Source: an uncultured Aquimarina sp. | GTDB lineage: Bacteria; Bacteroidota; Bacteroidia; Flavobacteriales; Flavobacteriaceae | NCBI GenBank assembly: GCA_947496705.1 | Contig: CANMDW010000001.1 | Coordinates: 310,001-374,000, forward strand | Direction of reading: 5' to 3' | DNA length: 64,000 nucleotides | Shown: piece by piece, positions 56,317 to 64,000 of the stretch | Layout: each line of letters opens with the position of its first letter | How positions within the stretch are numbered: the stretch's first letter is position 1 | Position numbers and translations under genes: made by a program | The notes under the pieces: model-generated | What the model saw: the letters and a program-made list of their open reading frames with translations, nothing else | What the model was told of the DNA's origin: nothing | Databases searched by the model: none

Positions 56317-56573
56317 AGGATCAAGTTGATGCTTCCATGCGATCGGTAGGTACTTCGTAGTGATCGCTTATCACTTATAAGTCATATTTAATCAATTATA
56401 ATCGATACTTGATCACTTTTTATTGATCCCTGATCGCTTAGAAGTGATCAAGTATCACTTCGAACCACCTCTCGATGACTTCGAAGCGATCGCTCATCAC
56501 TTATAAGTGATCCGGTATCACTTCGAAGTCATCTGTGTATCACTTATAAGTGATACCCATATCACTTCGACCC
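56317..56573. repeat. Phased palindrome array B (inverted homologue of array A)
   Basis: CTTATAAG and CTTCGAAG words alternate every 21-22 bases, separated by GTGAT/GATC words. Read as reverse complement it begins GGGTCGAAGTGATAT, as array A does at 808, and shares the middle and final blocks with it. It fills the gap between the lanthipeptide precursor and the convergent 163-residue gene. Confidence 0.78.
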
Positions 56574-56592
56574 CTATAAATACTGGGATTTT

Positions 56593-57084
56593 TCATTCTT
56601 CGGTATCAGTGTCTGGTTTTGATAGGGGTTTGTTGACTTTATCAAACAATACCTTCATATCCTGGTATACCGTTTTGGCACCGGGTTCGTTCTCTCTCGC
56701 CAAAAAACGAACCTTTCGGTAAAAACTTAGAGCATTGGTATAGTTGTCATGGTCTAGCAGGGTTTTGGTATCGATAAGTTGCTGTGCCAGGTTCTCGAGC
56801 AGTTGTGCATGGATTTCGACTTGGTTACGCGCTGTATAATCACGATCAAATTCTGCTTTGTCCAGAAATTTAGGAATCCAGTCGGGGTATTGTTCCATAT
56901 AGTTTTTGGATTTGTCGATGATTAATTTGTTTTTGTTGCTCACCCGACCATATTGCAGGCGCTGTTCTGGGGTCAGGTTTATGGTCTTGCCGGTCAAAAC
57001 CTCCCGAATGAGTTGTATACCCTGTCCTAATTTTTTTAATTCATGATCTTCAAAAGTTAGACTGATTAAATTTTCTAAAGCCAT
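56593..57084 (-). CDS. Conserved cytoplasmic helical protein, function unknown
   Basis: 163 residues, no signal or membrane segment, nearly all helix. Recognisable features are MALENLISLTFEDHELKKL, LTPEQRLQYGRVSNKNKL and ALSFYRKVRFLARENEPGAK. I recall similar uncharacterised proteins in Bacteroidota but no function. Array B starts 20 bases after its stop, and a terminator-like hairpin pointing the other way lies upstream. Its link to the lanthipeptide genes is only positional. Confidence 0.7.
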   Translation of the reverse strand: MALENLISLTFEDHELKKLGQGIQLIREVLTGKTINLTPEQRLQYGRVSNKNKLIIDKSKNYMEQYPDWIPKFLDKAEFDRDYTARNQVEIHAQLLENLAQQLIDTKTLLDHDNYTNALSFYRKVRFLARENEPGAKTVYQDMKVLFDKVNKPLSKPDTDTEE

Positions 57085-57134
57085 ACTAATTAAATTTTAA
57101 AAGTTAATATTCGTTTTACAGGGCAATAATAAGC

Positions 57135-57173
57135 GCTCCGAGTTTCATTTTTTGAAACTGGGAGCTTTTTTTT
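57135..57173 (+). terminator. Rightward terminator-like hairpin in a divergent promoter region
   Basis: GCTCCGAGTTTCA (57135-57147) pairs with TGAAACTGGGAGC (57153-57165), one mismatch, followed by eight T. No plus-strand gene ends upstream of it, so it may end an antisense or small RNA. Confidence 0.6.
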
Positions 57174-57346
57174 GTTAAAGTTTGGTTAAAAGAAGAAGGT
57201 CGGAAGATCGAAACTTGTCCTTTCCTAAAAAGTGTTGACTGTTTTTTTACTCCGTTTTTAATGGATAACGAACGGCAAGTCCTTACTTAACTCCCCGATT
57301 TTAAAATTATTTCAATACATTTGGTAAACAGCTCAAAAACCCAACC

Positions 57347-59053
57347 ATGCGATCAATACCAACCATTTTATCTTTGTTTTTTTGCGTTGTTATGGGGTAT
57401 GGGCAAACGTTTCAAATCCCGGATTCGTTAAAGGATAAAACTTTTAAAGAGATTGAGGATCTTTCGGTTAGGTTTTATACAGATACTGTTAGATTCAATA
57501 TTTATGCTGATGTATTACTTGCAAAAGCAAAATCACAAAGAGATTCTTTATCATTGGTAAAAGGATATAGAGTTGTAGCTTTTAAGTATAAAAATAATCC
57601 CGCTAAAATGATAGTGTATCTTGATAGTTCAATAGCAATGAATAAAGGTTTTGTTAATTCTTCCTTCCCTGCAGTTACTTATCTCAATTTAGGAACACAA
57701 TATAATCGTATGGGAGACCATGATAAGGCCCTTGCCTATTGCTTAAAGGCATTGAAATATTCAAGAAAAGAGGATAGTACGGGTTTTTACTATTCAACCT
57801 TGAACAATATAGGAAATCTAAAATCCCGAATAGGAGAGTATAAGGAGGCTGCCAAAATTTATAAGGAAGTTTTGAGGTATGAAAACGAAAAAGAAATTAC
57901 AGGTAAAGGTCATTTAATAACAATAATGAATTTAGCAAATATTTATAGGAGATTAAATCTTTTAGACTCTGCTACTTACAATAACAAAAGAGGTTTTCAA
58001 CTTGCTAATGAGCAGGGTCTAAATATTTGTAATTCCTTCACATTTAATGAAGGGATTAATCTTTTTTACAAAAAAGAATATCAGGCATCATTAGATAGTA
58101 TTCAAAAAGCAATGTATTTGAAGAAAATGGATAAGACTGGTTCTAAAGAGTGTTCAATTACAGGGGACTTTTATCTTAGCAAACTGTATAAAATTTTTAA
58201 TGATGATAAAAAATCTTTAGAGTATCTATTTGCTATTGAAGCATGTTTAATGGAAAAAGAGCATAATAATAAAATTGATTTGCATTCGGCAAAAATTTAT
58301 AGAGAAGGCTACCAAATGCTTATTGATTATTATAAATCCAAAGGTGATGCACAACAGCAACTCTATTATATCAATCAATTGCTTAGGATTGATAGTATTC
58401 AAGATAGAAGATACAAAAACCTTAGCAAAAAACTCACCAAAGACTACGACACTCCCAACCTCTTAAAAGAAAAAGAAGTATTGATCGCTTCGCTGGAAGC
58501 AGAAAAACAGGTAACCACCAATAGAAATATTGTGATTTCAGCGTTGTTGGCGATAAGCATGTTGGGAGGTGGCTATTATTACTACACCCAGCGGCGCTAT
58601 AAAAAACGCTTTCGGAAATTACTGGATACAGTACCTGCACCTGGCAAGCCTGTTAAAAATACCACTTCTATAGTCACCATACCCCAGGAAACTCGAGAAC
58701 ACTTACTGGCACAGTTGCATCAATTTGAAAAGCAACAAGGCTATTTGCAACCCGGTATCAATTCTAAAGACCTGGCCAAAAGCCTGGGGTCTAATTCTAC
58801 CTATTTATCGCAGGTAGTCAATACTTATAAAGGCAAAAACCTAAACCAATATATCAATGAGCTGCGTATCGACTATGTGGTAACACAACTACAGGAAGAT
58901 ACCCGCTTTAGAAAGTTTACCATTCATGCTATTGCCCAGGAGGTCGGGTTTAACAATGCAGAGGTCTTTACCAAGGCCTTTTATAAAAAAACAGGTATCT
59001 ATCCGTCGTATTTTATCAAAAAACTGGAGCAACAGGGGCAGGTCGGAAGTTAG
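57347..59053 (+). CDS. TPR sensor with transmembrane helix and AraC-type HTH, copy 2
   Basis: 568 residues, paralog of the gene at 53980 over the whole length: signal-like start (near YGQTF), FQIPDSL, TPR repeats (about 30-370), DTPNLLKEKEVLIASLEAE before a transmembrane helix (about 395-412), and the C-terminal AraC HTH (about 475-560; IHAIAQEVGFNNAEVFTKAFYK). Its target is unknown; a second branch of the same regulation is likely. G+C rises sharply in the last third. Convergent with rng across a shared terminator. Confidence 0.82.
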   Translation: MRSIPTILSLFFCVVMGYGQTFQIPDSLKDKTFKEIEDLSVRFYTDTVRFNIYADVLLAKAKSQRDSLSLVKGYRVVAFKYKNNPAKMIVYLDSSIAMNKGFVNSSFPAVTYLNLGTQYNRMGDHDKALAYCLKALKYSRKEDSTGFYYSTLNNIGNLKSRIGEYKEAAKIYKEVLRYENEKEITGKGHLITIMNLANIYRRLNLLDSATYNNKRGFQLANEQGLNICNSFTFNEGINLFYKKEYQASLDSIQKAMYLKKMDKTGSKECSITGDFYLSKLYKIFNDDKKSLEYLFAIEACLMEKEHNNKIDLHSAKIYREGYQMLIDYYKSKGDAQQQLYYINQLLRIDSIQDRRYKNLSKKLTKDYDTPNLLKEKEVLIASLEAEKQVTTNRNIVISALLAISMLGGGYYYYTQRRYKKRFRKLLDTVPAPGKPVKNTTSIVTIPQETREHLLAQLHQFEKQQGYLQPGINSKDLAKSLGSNSTYLSQVVNTYKGKNLNQYINELRIDYVVTQLQEDTRFRKFTIHAIAQEVGFNNAEVFTKAFYKKTGIYPSYFIKKLEQQGQVGS

Positions 59054-59154
59054 AAACTAGAAGTTGGAGAGCTCCGTCTCCGGTCTTCCGGCAACGATTT
59101 CTAACATCTGACACCCGACTTCTGACATCCGTCTTCCCAGCGAATAAAAACAAA

Positions 59155-59182
59155 AAACCCGGCTCTTTATAGAACCGGGTTT
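59155..59182. terminator. Bidirectional terminator
   Basis: AAACCCGGCTCT pairs with AGAACCGGGTTT (one G-U), with A-run to the left and T-rich sequence to the right; serves the TPR-HTH gene and rng. Confidence 0.85.
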
Positions 59183-59188
59183 GTTTTA

Positions 59189-60727
59189 TTACTGTATCAT
59201 CTCCCCATTTTTATCGTGAAAATGATATTCTAAATACGTGTAAGCGTCTCTAGGTACAATCTTAACCCATCGTTTATGGTCGAAAAACCATTTGGATCGG
59301 GTGGATGGAAATCCTTTTGTTAAAAAAGCTGCAATAAAAGGATGCGCACTCAGCGTAATCTTTTTATGGTCTTTTTTAATTAATTTTTCTAATTCGACCT
59401 TTATTTTTTCTACCAAAACAATAGGTGCCTCAATCTCACCATTATTACCGTTTGGATTATCCTCACTGGTTTTGATATTCATTTCGGGTCGTACGCGTTG
59501 CCGCGTGATTTGAATCAAGCCAAATTTACTTGGCGGTAAAATCTTATGCTTCGCCCGGTCATCTTTCATCTCTTCTCGCAATTGGTTGAAGAGTTTTCTG
59601 CGGTTATCGGCATTATTCATGTCTATAAAATCGACTACAATAATACCTCCCATGTCTCTAAGACGAAGTTGACGAGCTACCTCGGCTGCACTAATAAGGT
59701 TTACTTCTAGGGCAGTATCTTCCTGGTTTTTGGCTTTATTAGAACGGTTGCCGCTATTTACATCGATCACGTGCATCGCTTCTGTATGCTCGATCACCAA
59801 ATAGGCTCCCTTACTCATAGATACCGTTTTGCCAAAACTCGTTTTAATCTGTCTTTCGATACCATATTTTTCAAAAACCGGTGCGTTAGACTGATGAAGT
59901 TTTACAATGGATTCTTTTTTTGGCGCAATTTCTTGCAGATACTCTTTGATTCTGTTGTAGAGATCTTCATCATCTACAACAATAGAAGTAAAGGAGTCAT
60001 TAAAAACATCTCTTAATATAGAAGATGCTCTGTTCATTTCACCTAATACTTTTGATGGATGGTGTGCTTTATACAGTTTTTTGCACATGGCACTCCAACG
60101 ATCCATCAGATTTTGCAAATCTTTGTCTAGCTCTGCTACTTTTTTGCCTTCTGCTACTGTACGAACAATAATTCCGAAACCTTTGGGCCTAATACTTTTT
60201 ACAAGCCTTTTTAAGCGTTCTTTTTCTTCAGAAGACTCTATTTTTTGAGAAATAGAAATTCGACTCGAAAAAGGAACTAAAACAATATATCTTCCGGCAA
60301 TCGATAGCTCAGAGCTAATTCGAGGGCCTTTGGTAGATATAGGTTCCTTCACTATCTGTACCAGTAGCGATTGGTTTGATTTTAACACATTGGTAATAAT
60401 ACCGTGTTTATCAATATCGTTCTCAAAAGGAAAATCCTTAAGAGAATAATTTCTTAATTTACCTGTGCTTACACGTTTAATGAATTTAAGTAAAGAAGCA
60501 ACTTGAGGACCAAGGTCGTGGTAATGCAAAAATGCATCTTTTTCATAACCTACATTAACAAATGCGGCGTTAAGACCTGGGACAGATTTTCGGATTTTGG
60601 CCATAAATATATCACCTACCGCAAAATTACTGTCGTCTTCTTCCTTATGTAATTCAATTAGTTTTCCATCCTTTAGTAAGGCAAAATCCGTAGAGGAACC
60701 CGACCTAATGATCAATTCGTTGTTCAC
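59189..60727 (-). CDS. rng: Ribonuclease E/G
   Basis: 512 residues, RNase G length. S1 domain near residues 35-105 (VGDIFMAKIRKSVPGLNAAFVNVGY), the nuclease core with RGPRISSELSIAGRY, and the catalytic magnesium aspartates in VIDVNSGNR and IVVDFIDMN. The zinc-link CPxC of RNase E is absent from the expected place. It processes rRNA and mRNA. It lies downstream of the HU and COX24-like genes on the same strand after 308 bases. Confidence 0.95.
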   Translation of the reverse strand: MNNELIIRSGSSTDFALLKDGKLIELHKEEDDSNFAVGDIFMAKIRKSVPGLNAAFVNVGYEKDAFLHYHDLGPQVASLLKFIKRVSTGKLRNYSLKDFPFENDIDKHGIITNVLKSNQSLLVQIVKEPISTKGPRISSELSIAGRYIVLVPFSSRISISQKIESSEEKERLKRLVKSIRPKGFGIIVRTVAEGKKVAELDKDLQNLMDRWSAMCKKLYKAHHPSKVLGEMNRASSILRDVFNDSFTSIVVDDEDLYNRIKEYLQEIAPKKESIVKLHQSNAPVFEKYGIERQIKTSFGKTVSMSKGAYLVIEHTEAMHVIDVNSGNRSNKAKNQEDTALEVNLISAAEVARQLRLRDMGGIIVVDFIDMNNADNRRKLFNQLREEMKDDRAKHKILPPSKFGLIQITRQRVRPEMNIKTSEDNPNGNNGEIEAPIVLVEKIKVELEKLIKKDHKKITLSAHPFIAAFLTKGFPSTRSKWFFDHKRWVKIVPRDAYTYLEYHFHDKNGEMIQ

Positions 60728-61014
60728 TCTGATTAGATTTTTATCCCGATAAATCGGAATGGATTAAACAATTTTTTTATCTGTTTAAAATTTTTTGTTG
60801 TTCAAAAAAGTAACAAAAAATTTTTCACATTCAAGAATTCGTATAACAAAGATTCATCTTTTTGTTTGATATGTTAAAGATTAATCCTGCCCGACGAGTC
60901 AGTCGGGTTTGTTTTACTCATTTCACAGGAATTTTTTTACAATTCCGTTGAAATAAAGCTATTATATTAGGTAGTATAAGCTTTATTTCGATTTCAAAGA
61001 ACGTAACTTTTTAA
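60728..61014. other. Intergenic region upstream of rng with hairpin 60950-60989
   Basis: AT-rich. GAAATAAAGCT (60950-60960) pairs with AGCTTTATTTC (60979-60989). A second pair, CCCGAC/GTCGGG at about 60889-60907, could terminate transcription leftwards. No gene seen. Confidence 0.5.
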
Positions 61015-61044
61015 ATAAAAAAAGTAGTTAGAAAACTACTTTTT
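61015..61044 (-). terminator. Terminator overlapping the COX24-like stop codon
   Basis: AAAGTAGTT (61021-61029) pairs with AACTACTTT (61034-61042); on the minus strand a T-run follows. The stem includes the last codons of the gene at 61036. Confidence 0.75.
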
Positions 61045-61125
61045 CTTGTGGCGATTGGCTCTTCTTCTCTTTTTACGCTTGTGCGTAGCTACCTTGTGTC
61101 TTTTACGTTTTTTACCACTTGGCAT
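61036..61125 (-). CDS. 29-residue basic ribosome-associated-type protein (COX24/AURKAIP1-like)
   Basis: MPSGKKRKRHKVATHKRKKR followed by RRANRHKKK: 18 of 29 residues are Lys or Arg. The KKRKRHK...HKRKKRRRANRHK pattern matches the small proteins annotated as AURKAIP1/COX24-domain in Bacteroidota, whose mitochondrial relative is ribosomal protein mS38. Role in the ribosome is inferred from that relationship. It follows the HU gene by 26 bases, and its 3' end forms part of a terminator. Confidence 0.78.
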   Translation of the reverse strand: MPSGKKRKRHKVATHKRKKRRRANRHKKK

Positions 61126-61151
61126 AGTGTACTTTTGTTTATTGTTATTGT

Positions 61152-61442
61152 TTATTTTACTTCTACGTTAGTCTTTACGCCCTCTACAAACACTTTTGCA
61201 GGCTTAAATGCCGGTATATTGTGTGCAGGAATTTTGATCGTGGTATTTTTAGAAATGTTACGGCCGGTTTTTTCAGCTCTGGTTTTGATAATAAAACTAC
61301 CAAATCCTCTTAGATAAACGTTATCTCCGCTCTCTAAAGAACTTTTTACCTCTTCCATAAAGGTCTCTACCGTTGCTTGAACATCTCCTTTTTCAATTCC
61401 TAGTTTTTCTGAAATCTTTGCTACAATATCTGCTTTAGTCAT
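61152..61442 (-). CDS. HU/IHF-family DNA-binding protein
   Basis: 96 residues. MTKADIVAKISEKLG, VETFMEEVKSSLESGD, VYLRGFGSF and the DNA-intercalating arm KNTTIKIPAHNIPAFKP (Pro at the tip) are all present. It bends and packages DNA. It has its own -7 box at 61482 and is divergent from mutY. HU or IHF identity cannot be decided from sequence alone. Confidence 0.95.
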   Translation of the reverse strand: MTKADIVAKISEKLGIEKGDVQATVETFMEEVKSSLESGDNVYLRGFGSFIIKTRAEKTGRNISKNTTIKIPAHNIPAFKPAKVFVEGVKTNVEVK

Positions 61443-61481
61443 TATAATTCCTATTTAGGGGTTTTTAAATTTTCAAGGGGG

Positions 61482-61489
61482 CAAATATA
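61482..61489 (-). promoter_or_regulatory. -7 box TATATTTG for the HU gene
   Basis: Reverse complement CAAATATA, 40 bases upstream of the HU ATG. Confidence 0.65.
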
Positions 61490-61545
61490 AGAATTTAAAT
61501 TCCAAAATATCAATACTTAAGATGAAATTATCATCTTTAAACGTT

Positions 61546-61553
61546 TAATTTTG
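61546..61553 (+). promoter_or_regulatory. -7 box TAATTTTG for mutY
   Basis: Matches TAnnTTTG, 19 bases upstream of the mutY ATG. Confidence 0.65.
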
Positions 61554-61572
61554 CAAAACTTACATTTTTTCT

Positions 61573-62625
61573 ATGAAATTTTCTAAAAAACTCATTTCGT
61601 GGTATTTACATAATAAAAGATCCATGCCGTGGAGAGAAACTAAAAATCCATATCATATTTGGCTTAGTGAAATTATACTTCAGCAAACAAGAATAGCGCA
61701 AGGATTACCATATTATTTGTCGTTTACTCAAACTTTTCCAACGGTTTTTGATCTGGCAGCCGCCAAAGAAGAGAAAGTGCTAAAATTATGGCAGGGATTA
61801 GGATATTACTCCAGAGCCAGAAATCTGCATACCACGGCAAAATATGTCGCCAATGAGTTAAATGGCGTATTTCCGGATACGTATAAAGAGCTTTTACAAT
61901 TAAAAGGGGTTGGGGATTATACTGCCAGTGCCATCGCGTCGATATGTTATAATGAGGCTGTTCCTGTAGTAGATGGCAATGTATACCGGGTATTATCCAG
62001 GTATTTTGGTGTCGAAACCCCAATTAATAGTACCAAAGGAATACGAGAGTTTAAGGAGTTGGCAATGCAACTTATCGACCCCGATGAGCCAGCAACCTAT
62101 AATCAGGCTATTATGGAGTTTGGAGCCTTGCAATGCAAGCCCGCCAGTCCGTATTGTATAGTTTGCCCGTTAAATGATAGCTGTGAATCATTGAAAAATG
62201 GCAAGGTAGCCTCATTGCCGGTTAAACTCAAAAAGCTCAAAGTCAAAAAGCGATACTTTAATTATTTGATCTTTTCTATTAATGATCAGCAAACAATAAT
62301 TCAACAGCGAAAAGGAAAAGGAATATGGCAAAACCTGTATGAATTTCCTTTAATCGAGAGTGATCATGAAGTGAATATCGACGATATTGAGGCTCATCCT
62401 GTTTTTAAAAAGCTGATTGGTGACCAGAAGTACAAAGTGACATTGCATAAAGAAGAGTATATCATTCATAAGTTATCACATCAACACCTATACACTCGTT
62501 TTTATGTTGTAAAAGCAGATAAAAAACCCACAGTGGATGGGCAGCAGCTTATTAAGACTAAGGCCATACATGAATATCCTGTTCCTATCTTGTTAGGTAA
62601 TTTTATAGACAAGTTTTTTCAGTGA
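61573..62625 (+). CDS. mutY: A/G-specific adenine glycosylase
   Basis: 350 residues. Removes adenine opposite 8-oxoguanine. Catalytic Glu33 in SEIILQQT, helix-hairpin-helix LKGVGDYTASA, catalytic Asp134 in VVDGNVYRV, and the [4Fe-4S] ligands Cys188, Cys195, Cys198 and Cys204 in the canonical 6-2-5 spacing. The C-terminal NUDIX-like domain (about 225-350) recognises the oxidised guanine. Followed after 287 bases by ssb. Confidence 0.96.
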   Translation: MKFSKKLISWYLHNKRSMPWRETKNPYHIWLSEIILQQTRIAQGLPYYLSFTQTFPTVFDLAAAKEEKVLKLWQGLGYYSRARNLHTTAKYVANELNGVFPDTYKELLQLKGVGDYTASAIASICYNEAVPVVDGNVYRVLSRYFGVETPINSTKGIREFKELAMQLIDPDEPATYNQAIMEFGALQCKPASPYCIVCPLNDSCESLKNGKVASLPVKLKKLKVKKRYFNYLIFSINDQQTIIQQRKGKGIWQNLYEFPLIESDHEVNIDDIEAHPVFKKLIGDQKYKVTLHKEEYIIHKLSHQHLYTRFYVVKADKKPTVDGQQLIKTKAIHEYPVPILLGNFIDKFFQ

Positions 62626-62912
62626 GGCGCTGTTTTGATAAATGAAATGCAGTAAAAATAGTAAATTGAATCTACCTGTAGCAGGCTAACCCTGCAGAGC
62701 GAAGTCTCATTAAATAAGCCTTTACAGCCAGTTATTCAATATATAAGTTAACACCATGGCAGTTATAAAAGGTTTCCCGATTTTTTCTTACATTTACTAT
62801 AAACAAGATTTTTTAAGGATATTTAAGAAATAAGAATGTCGTAAATAGCGTTAGTTATCCAGATTTATTATTTCTTTACACCTTCTAAAATTAGAACCAA
62901 TCGATTCATAAA

Positions 62913-63374
62913 ATGTCTGGAACACTAAATAAAGTAATGCTTATAGGGCATACAGGAGATGAGGTAAAGATGCATTATTTTGAAGGAGGAAATTGCATTG
63001 GCAGATTTCCACTCGCGACCAATGATTCTTATGTAAATAAAAGTACGGGAGAACGAGTGACCACTACAGAGTGGCACAATATTGTAGTTCGAAATAAAGC
63101 AGCCGAGATTTGCGAAAAGTACCTCAACAAAGGAGATAAAATTTATATTGAAGGCCGTCTCAAAACCAGAAAATGGCAGGATGAGCAAGGCAAAGATCGA
63201 TATAGTACAGAAATACAATGCACAGATTTCACGTTTCTAACTCCTAAAAACGAGCACCAATCATCTGAGGCAAGTCCTCAAAACACCTCCCAGGTGAGTA
63301 ATACTCCTGCTACAAATGAGCAAGCTGTTTCATCTGATACACCAGATACAGAAGAAGATGATCTTCCTTTCTGA
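62913..63374 (+). CDS. ssb: Single-stranded DNA-binding protein
   Basis: 153 residues. OB fold over the first 110 residues (LNKVMLIGHTGDEVKM, TEWHNIVVRNKAAEICEKYL, GRLKTRKWQD), a Ser/Thr/Gln-rich disordered linker, and the acidic partner-binding tip ending DDLPF. Immediately upstream of gldE, a pairing conserved in gliding Bacteroidota. Confidence 0.96.
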   Translation: MSGTLNKVMLIGHTGDEVKMHYFEGGNCIGRFPLATNDSYVNKSTGERVTTTEWHNIVVRNKAAEICEKYLNKGDKIYIEGRLKTRKWQDEQGKDRYSTEIQCTDFTFLTPKNEHQSSEASPQNTSQVSNTPATNEQAVSSDTPDTEEDDLPF

Positions 63375-63398
63375 TAAGTTTAACTAAACAAAGATAAT

Positions 63399-64000
63399 TT
63401 GGACCCTGATCCTGAACCTTTATTTATTACACTATTTGTCTTTGATATGATGCAAACGGTTAATCTGTTTGTACTTGTGATATTACTTATTTTTTCTGCA
63501 TTGATATCAGGAAGCGAAGTTGCTTTATTTTCTTTAACACCAGCAGACCTTAAAGATGAAGAAAACGCTTCCAAGAATCTAAAGATCATATCCAAACTAT
63601 TAGATAATCCAAAAAAACTATTAGCAACCATATTGGTGGCCAATAATTTTATCAATATAGCCATAGTACTTCTTTTTGATGCATTGGGGAACGTGTATTT
63701 TAAAAACCTTGATTACTTTTGGTTGGGTTGGATCAATCTAAGATTTATTGTCGAAGTAGGGGTTGCCGCATCTGTTATTTTGTTGTTCGGTGAAATTCTT
63801 CCAAAAATATATGCAAGCAGAAACAGAGTAAAATTTGCAAAGTTTATGGCTCGTCCGCTCGGTATTCTGGATTGGATCATCTCTCCTGTGAGCTTACCTA
63901 TGAGACGTATCACAGTTGGTATTCATAACCGATTGGGAAAACAGAAATCAAATCTAAGCGTAGATCAGTTATCGCGGGCACTAGAGCTTACATCAGACAC
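63399..64000 (+). CDS. gldE: GldE-like gliding motility protein, 5' part (CNNM/CorC-type transmembrane domain)
   Basis: About 200 codons are visible and the frame is open at the window end. The start must be TTG at 63399: a TAA lies six codons upstream and no ATG precedes LDPDPEP, the usual GldE N-terminus. SALISGSEVALFSLTPADL, IANNFINIAIVLLF-type helices (here VANNFINIAIVLLF) and GEILPKIYASRN mark the CNNM transmembrane domain. CBS and CorC domains would follow outside. GldE works with the gliding/type IX secretion machinery. Confidence 0.88.
   Translation, partial: MDPDPEPLFITLFVFDMMQTVNLFVLVILLIFSALISGSEVALFSLTPADLKDEENASKNLKIISKLLDNPKKLLATILVANNFINIAIVLLFDALGNVYFKNLDYFWLGWINLRFIVEVGVAASVILLFGEILPKIYASRNRVKFAKFMARPLGILDWIISPVSLPMRRITVGIHNRLGKQKSNLSVDQLSRALELTSD

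Noticed and set aside
59054..59154. Phrases resembling GAAACTAGAAGTTGG and CTTCTGACATCC after the second TPR-HTH gene as a mobile repeat
   Set aside because: Short, imperfect and low-complexity; pairing is too weak to call an element from this window alone.

Overview
The window reads as chromosome of a member of the Bacteroidota, almost certainly Flavobacteriaceae. Evidence: low GC; many start sites preceded by the Bacteroidota promoter box TAnnTTTG; very little Shine-Dalgarno-like sequence; an SSB gene followed by a GldE-type gliding gene; SusC/TonB receptors with carboxypeptidase-like N-terminal domains; a DUF4270 lipoprotein next to glmS; a split lanthipeptide dehydratase. No rRNA, tRNA or CRISPR array was recognised. 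Genus cannot be fixed from this sequence.

Layout. 0-7.6 kb is accessory: the 3' end of an OmpA-type gene, a phased palindrome array, a small secreted protein, a large TPR-CHAT protease-like protein, an S24/S26-like miniature protein, a DUF434-type protein and a lipoprotein. 7.8-18.2 kb is housekeeping: an aldo/keto reductase, radA, an esterase-like protein lacking the nucleophilic serine, a YbhN-like membrane protein, panD and panC, then divergently a short GT5 glycogen-synthase-like protein, the DUF4270 lipoprotein and glmS. 18.2-25.5 kb holds two tandem paralogous TonB-dependent receptors and an SGNH-hydrolase-like lipoprotein; the first receptor starts at the edge of a perfect 32-bp inverted repeat. 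25.5-34.4 kb carries a fatty-acid-hydroxylase-family protein, atpD-atpC, an S9 peptidase, a GNAT enzyme and an M61 peptidase. 34.5-41.2 kb is the biotin locus bioF-bioD-bioA ... ketoacyl synthase-bioB, interrupted by a Coa1-like gene, a transposon-end palindrome and a broken LytTR regulator. A JmjC-like cupin protein and recX follow.

42.9-59.1 kb is the most distinctive region: a peptide-export and lanthipeptide locus. On the minus strand are an HlyD-type adaptor, a C39-peptidase ABC exporter, a small HTH protein, four tiny genes for double-glycine-leader peptides, a small two-helix membrane protein (possible immunity protein) and an outer-membrane-like protein with an HExxH motif. On the plus strand are the two halves of a class I lanthipeptide dehydratase, a TPR-HTH membrane regulator, a Cys-containing class I lanthipeptide precursor, and a second TPR-HTH regulator. 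A 17-bp palindrome (GTCTCAT-N3-ATGAGAC) with conserved downstream spacing precedes three of the minus-strand peptide or membrane-protein units, suggesting one regulon. A 175-bp MITE-like element appears to have cut off the end of the small membrane protein. No LanC cyclase is in the window.

59.2-64 kb returns to housekeeping: rng, a 29-residue COX24-like basic protein, an HU-family gene, mutY, ssb and the start of gldE. Two homologous but inverted arrays of palindromes, phased every 21-22 bp, sit in convergent intergenic gaps at about 0.9 and 56.4 kb.
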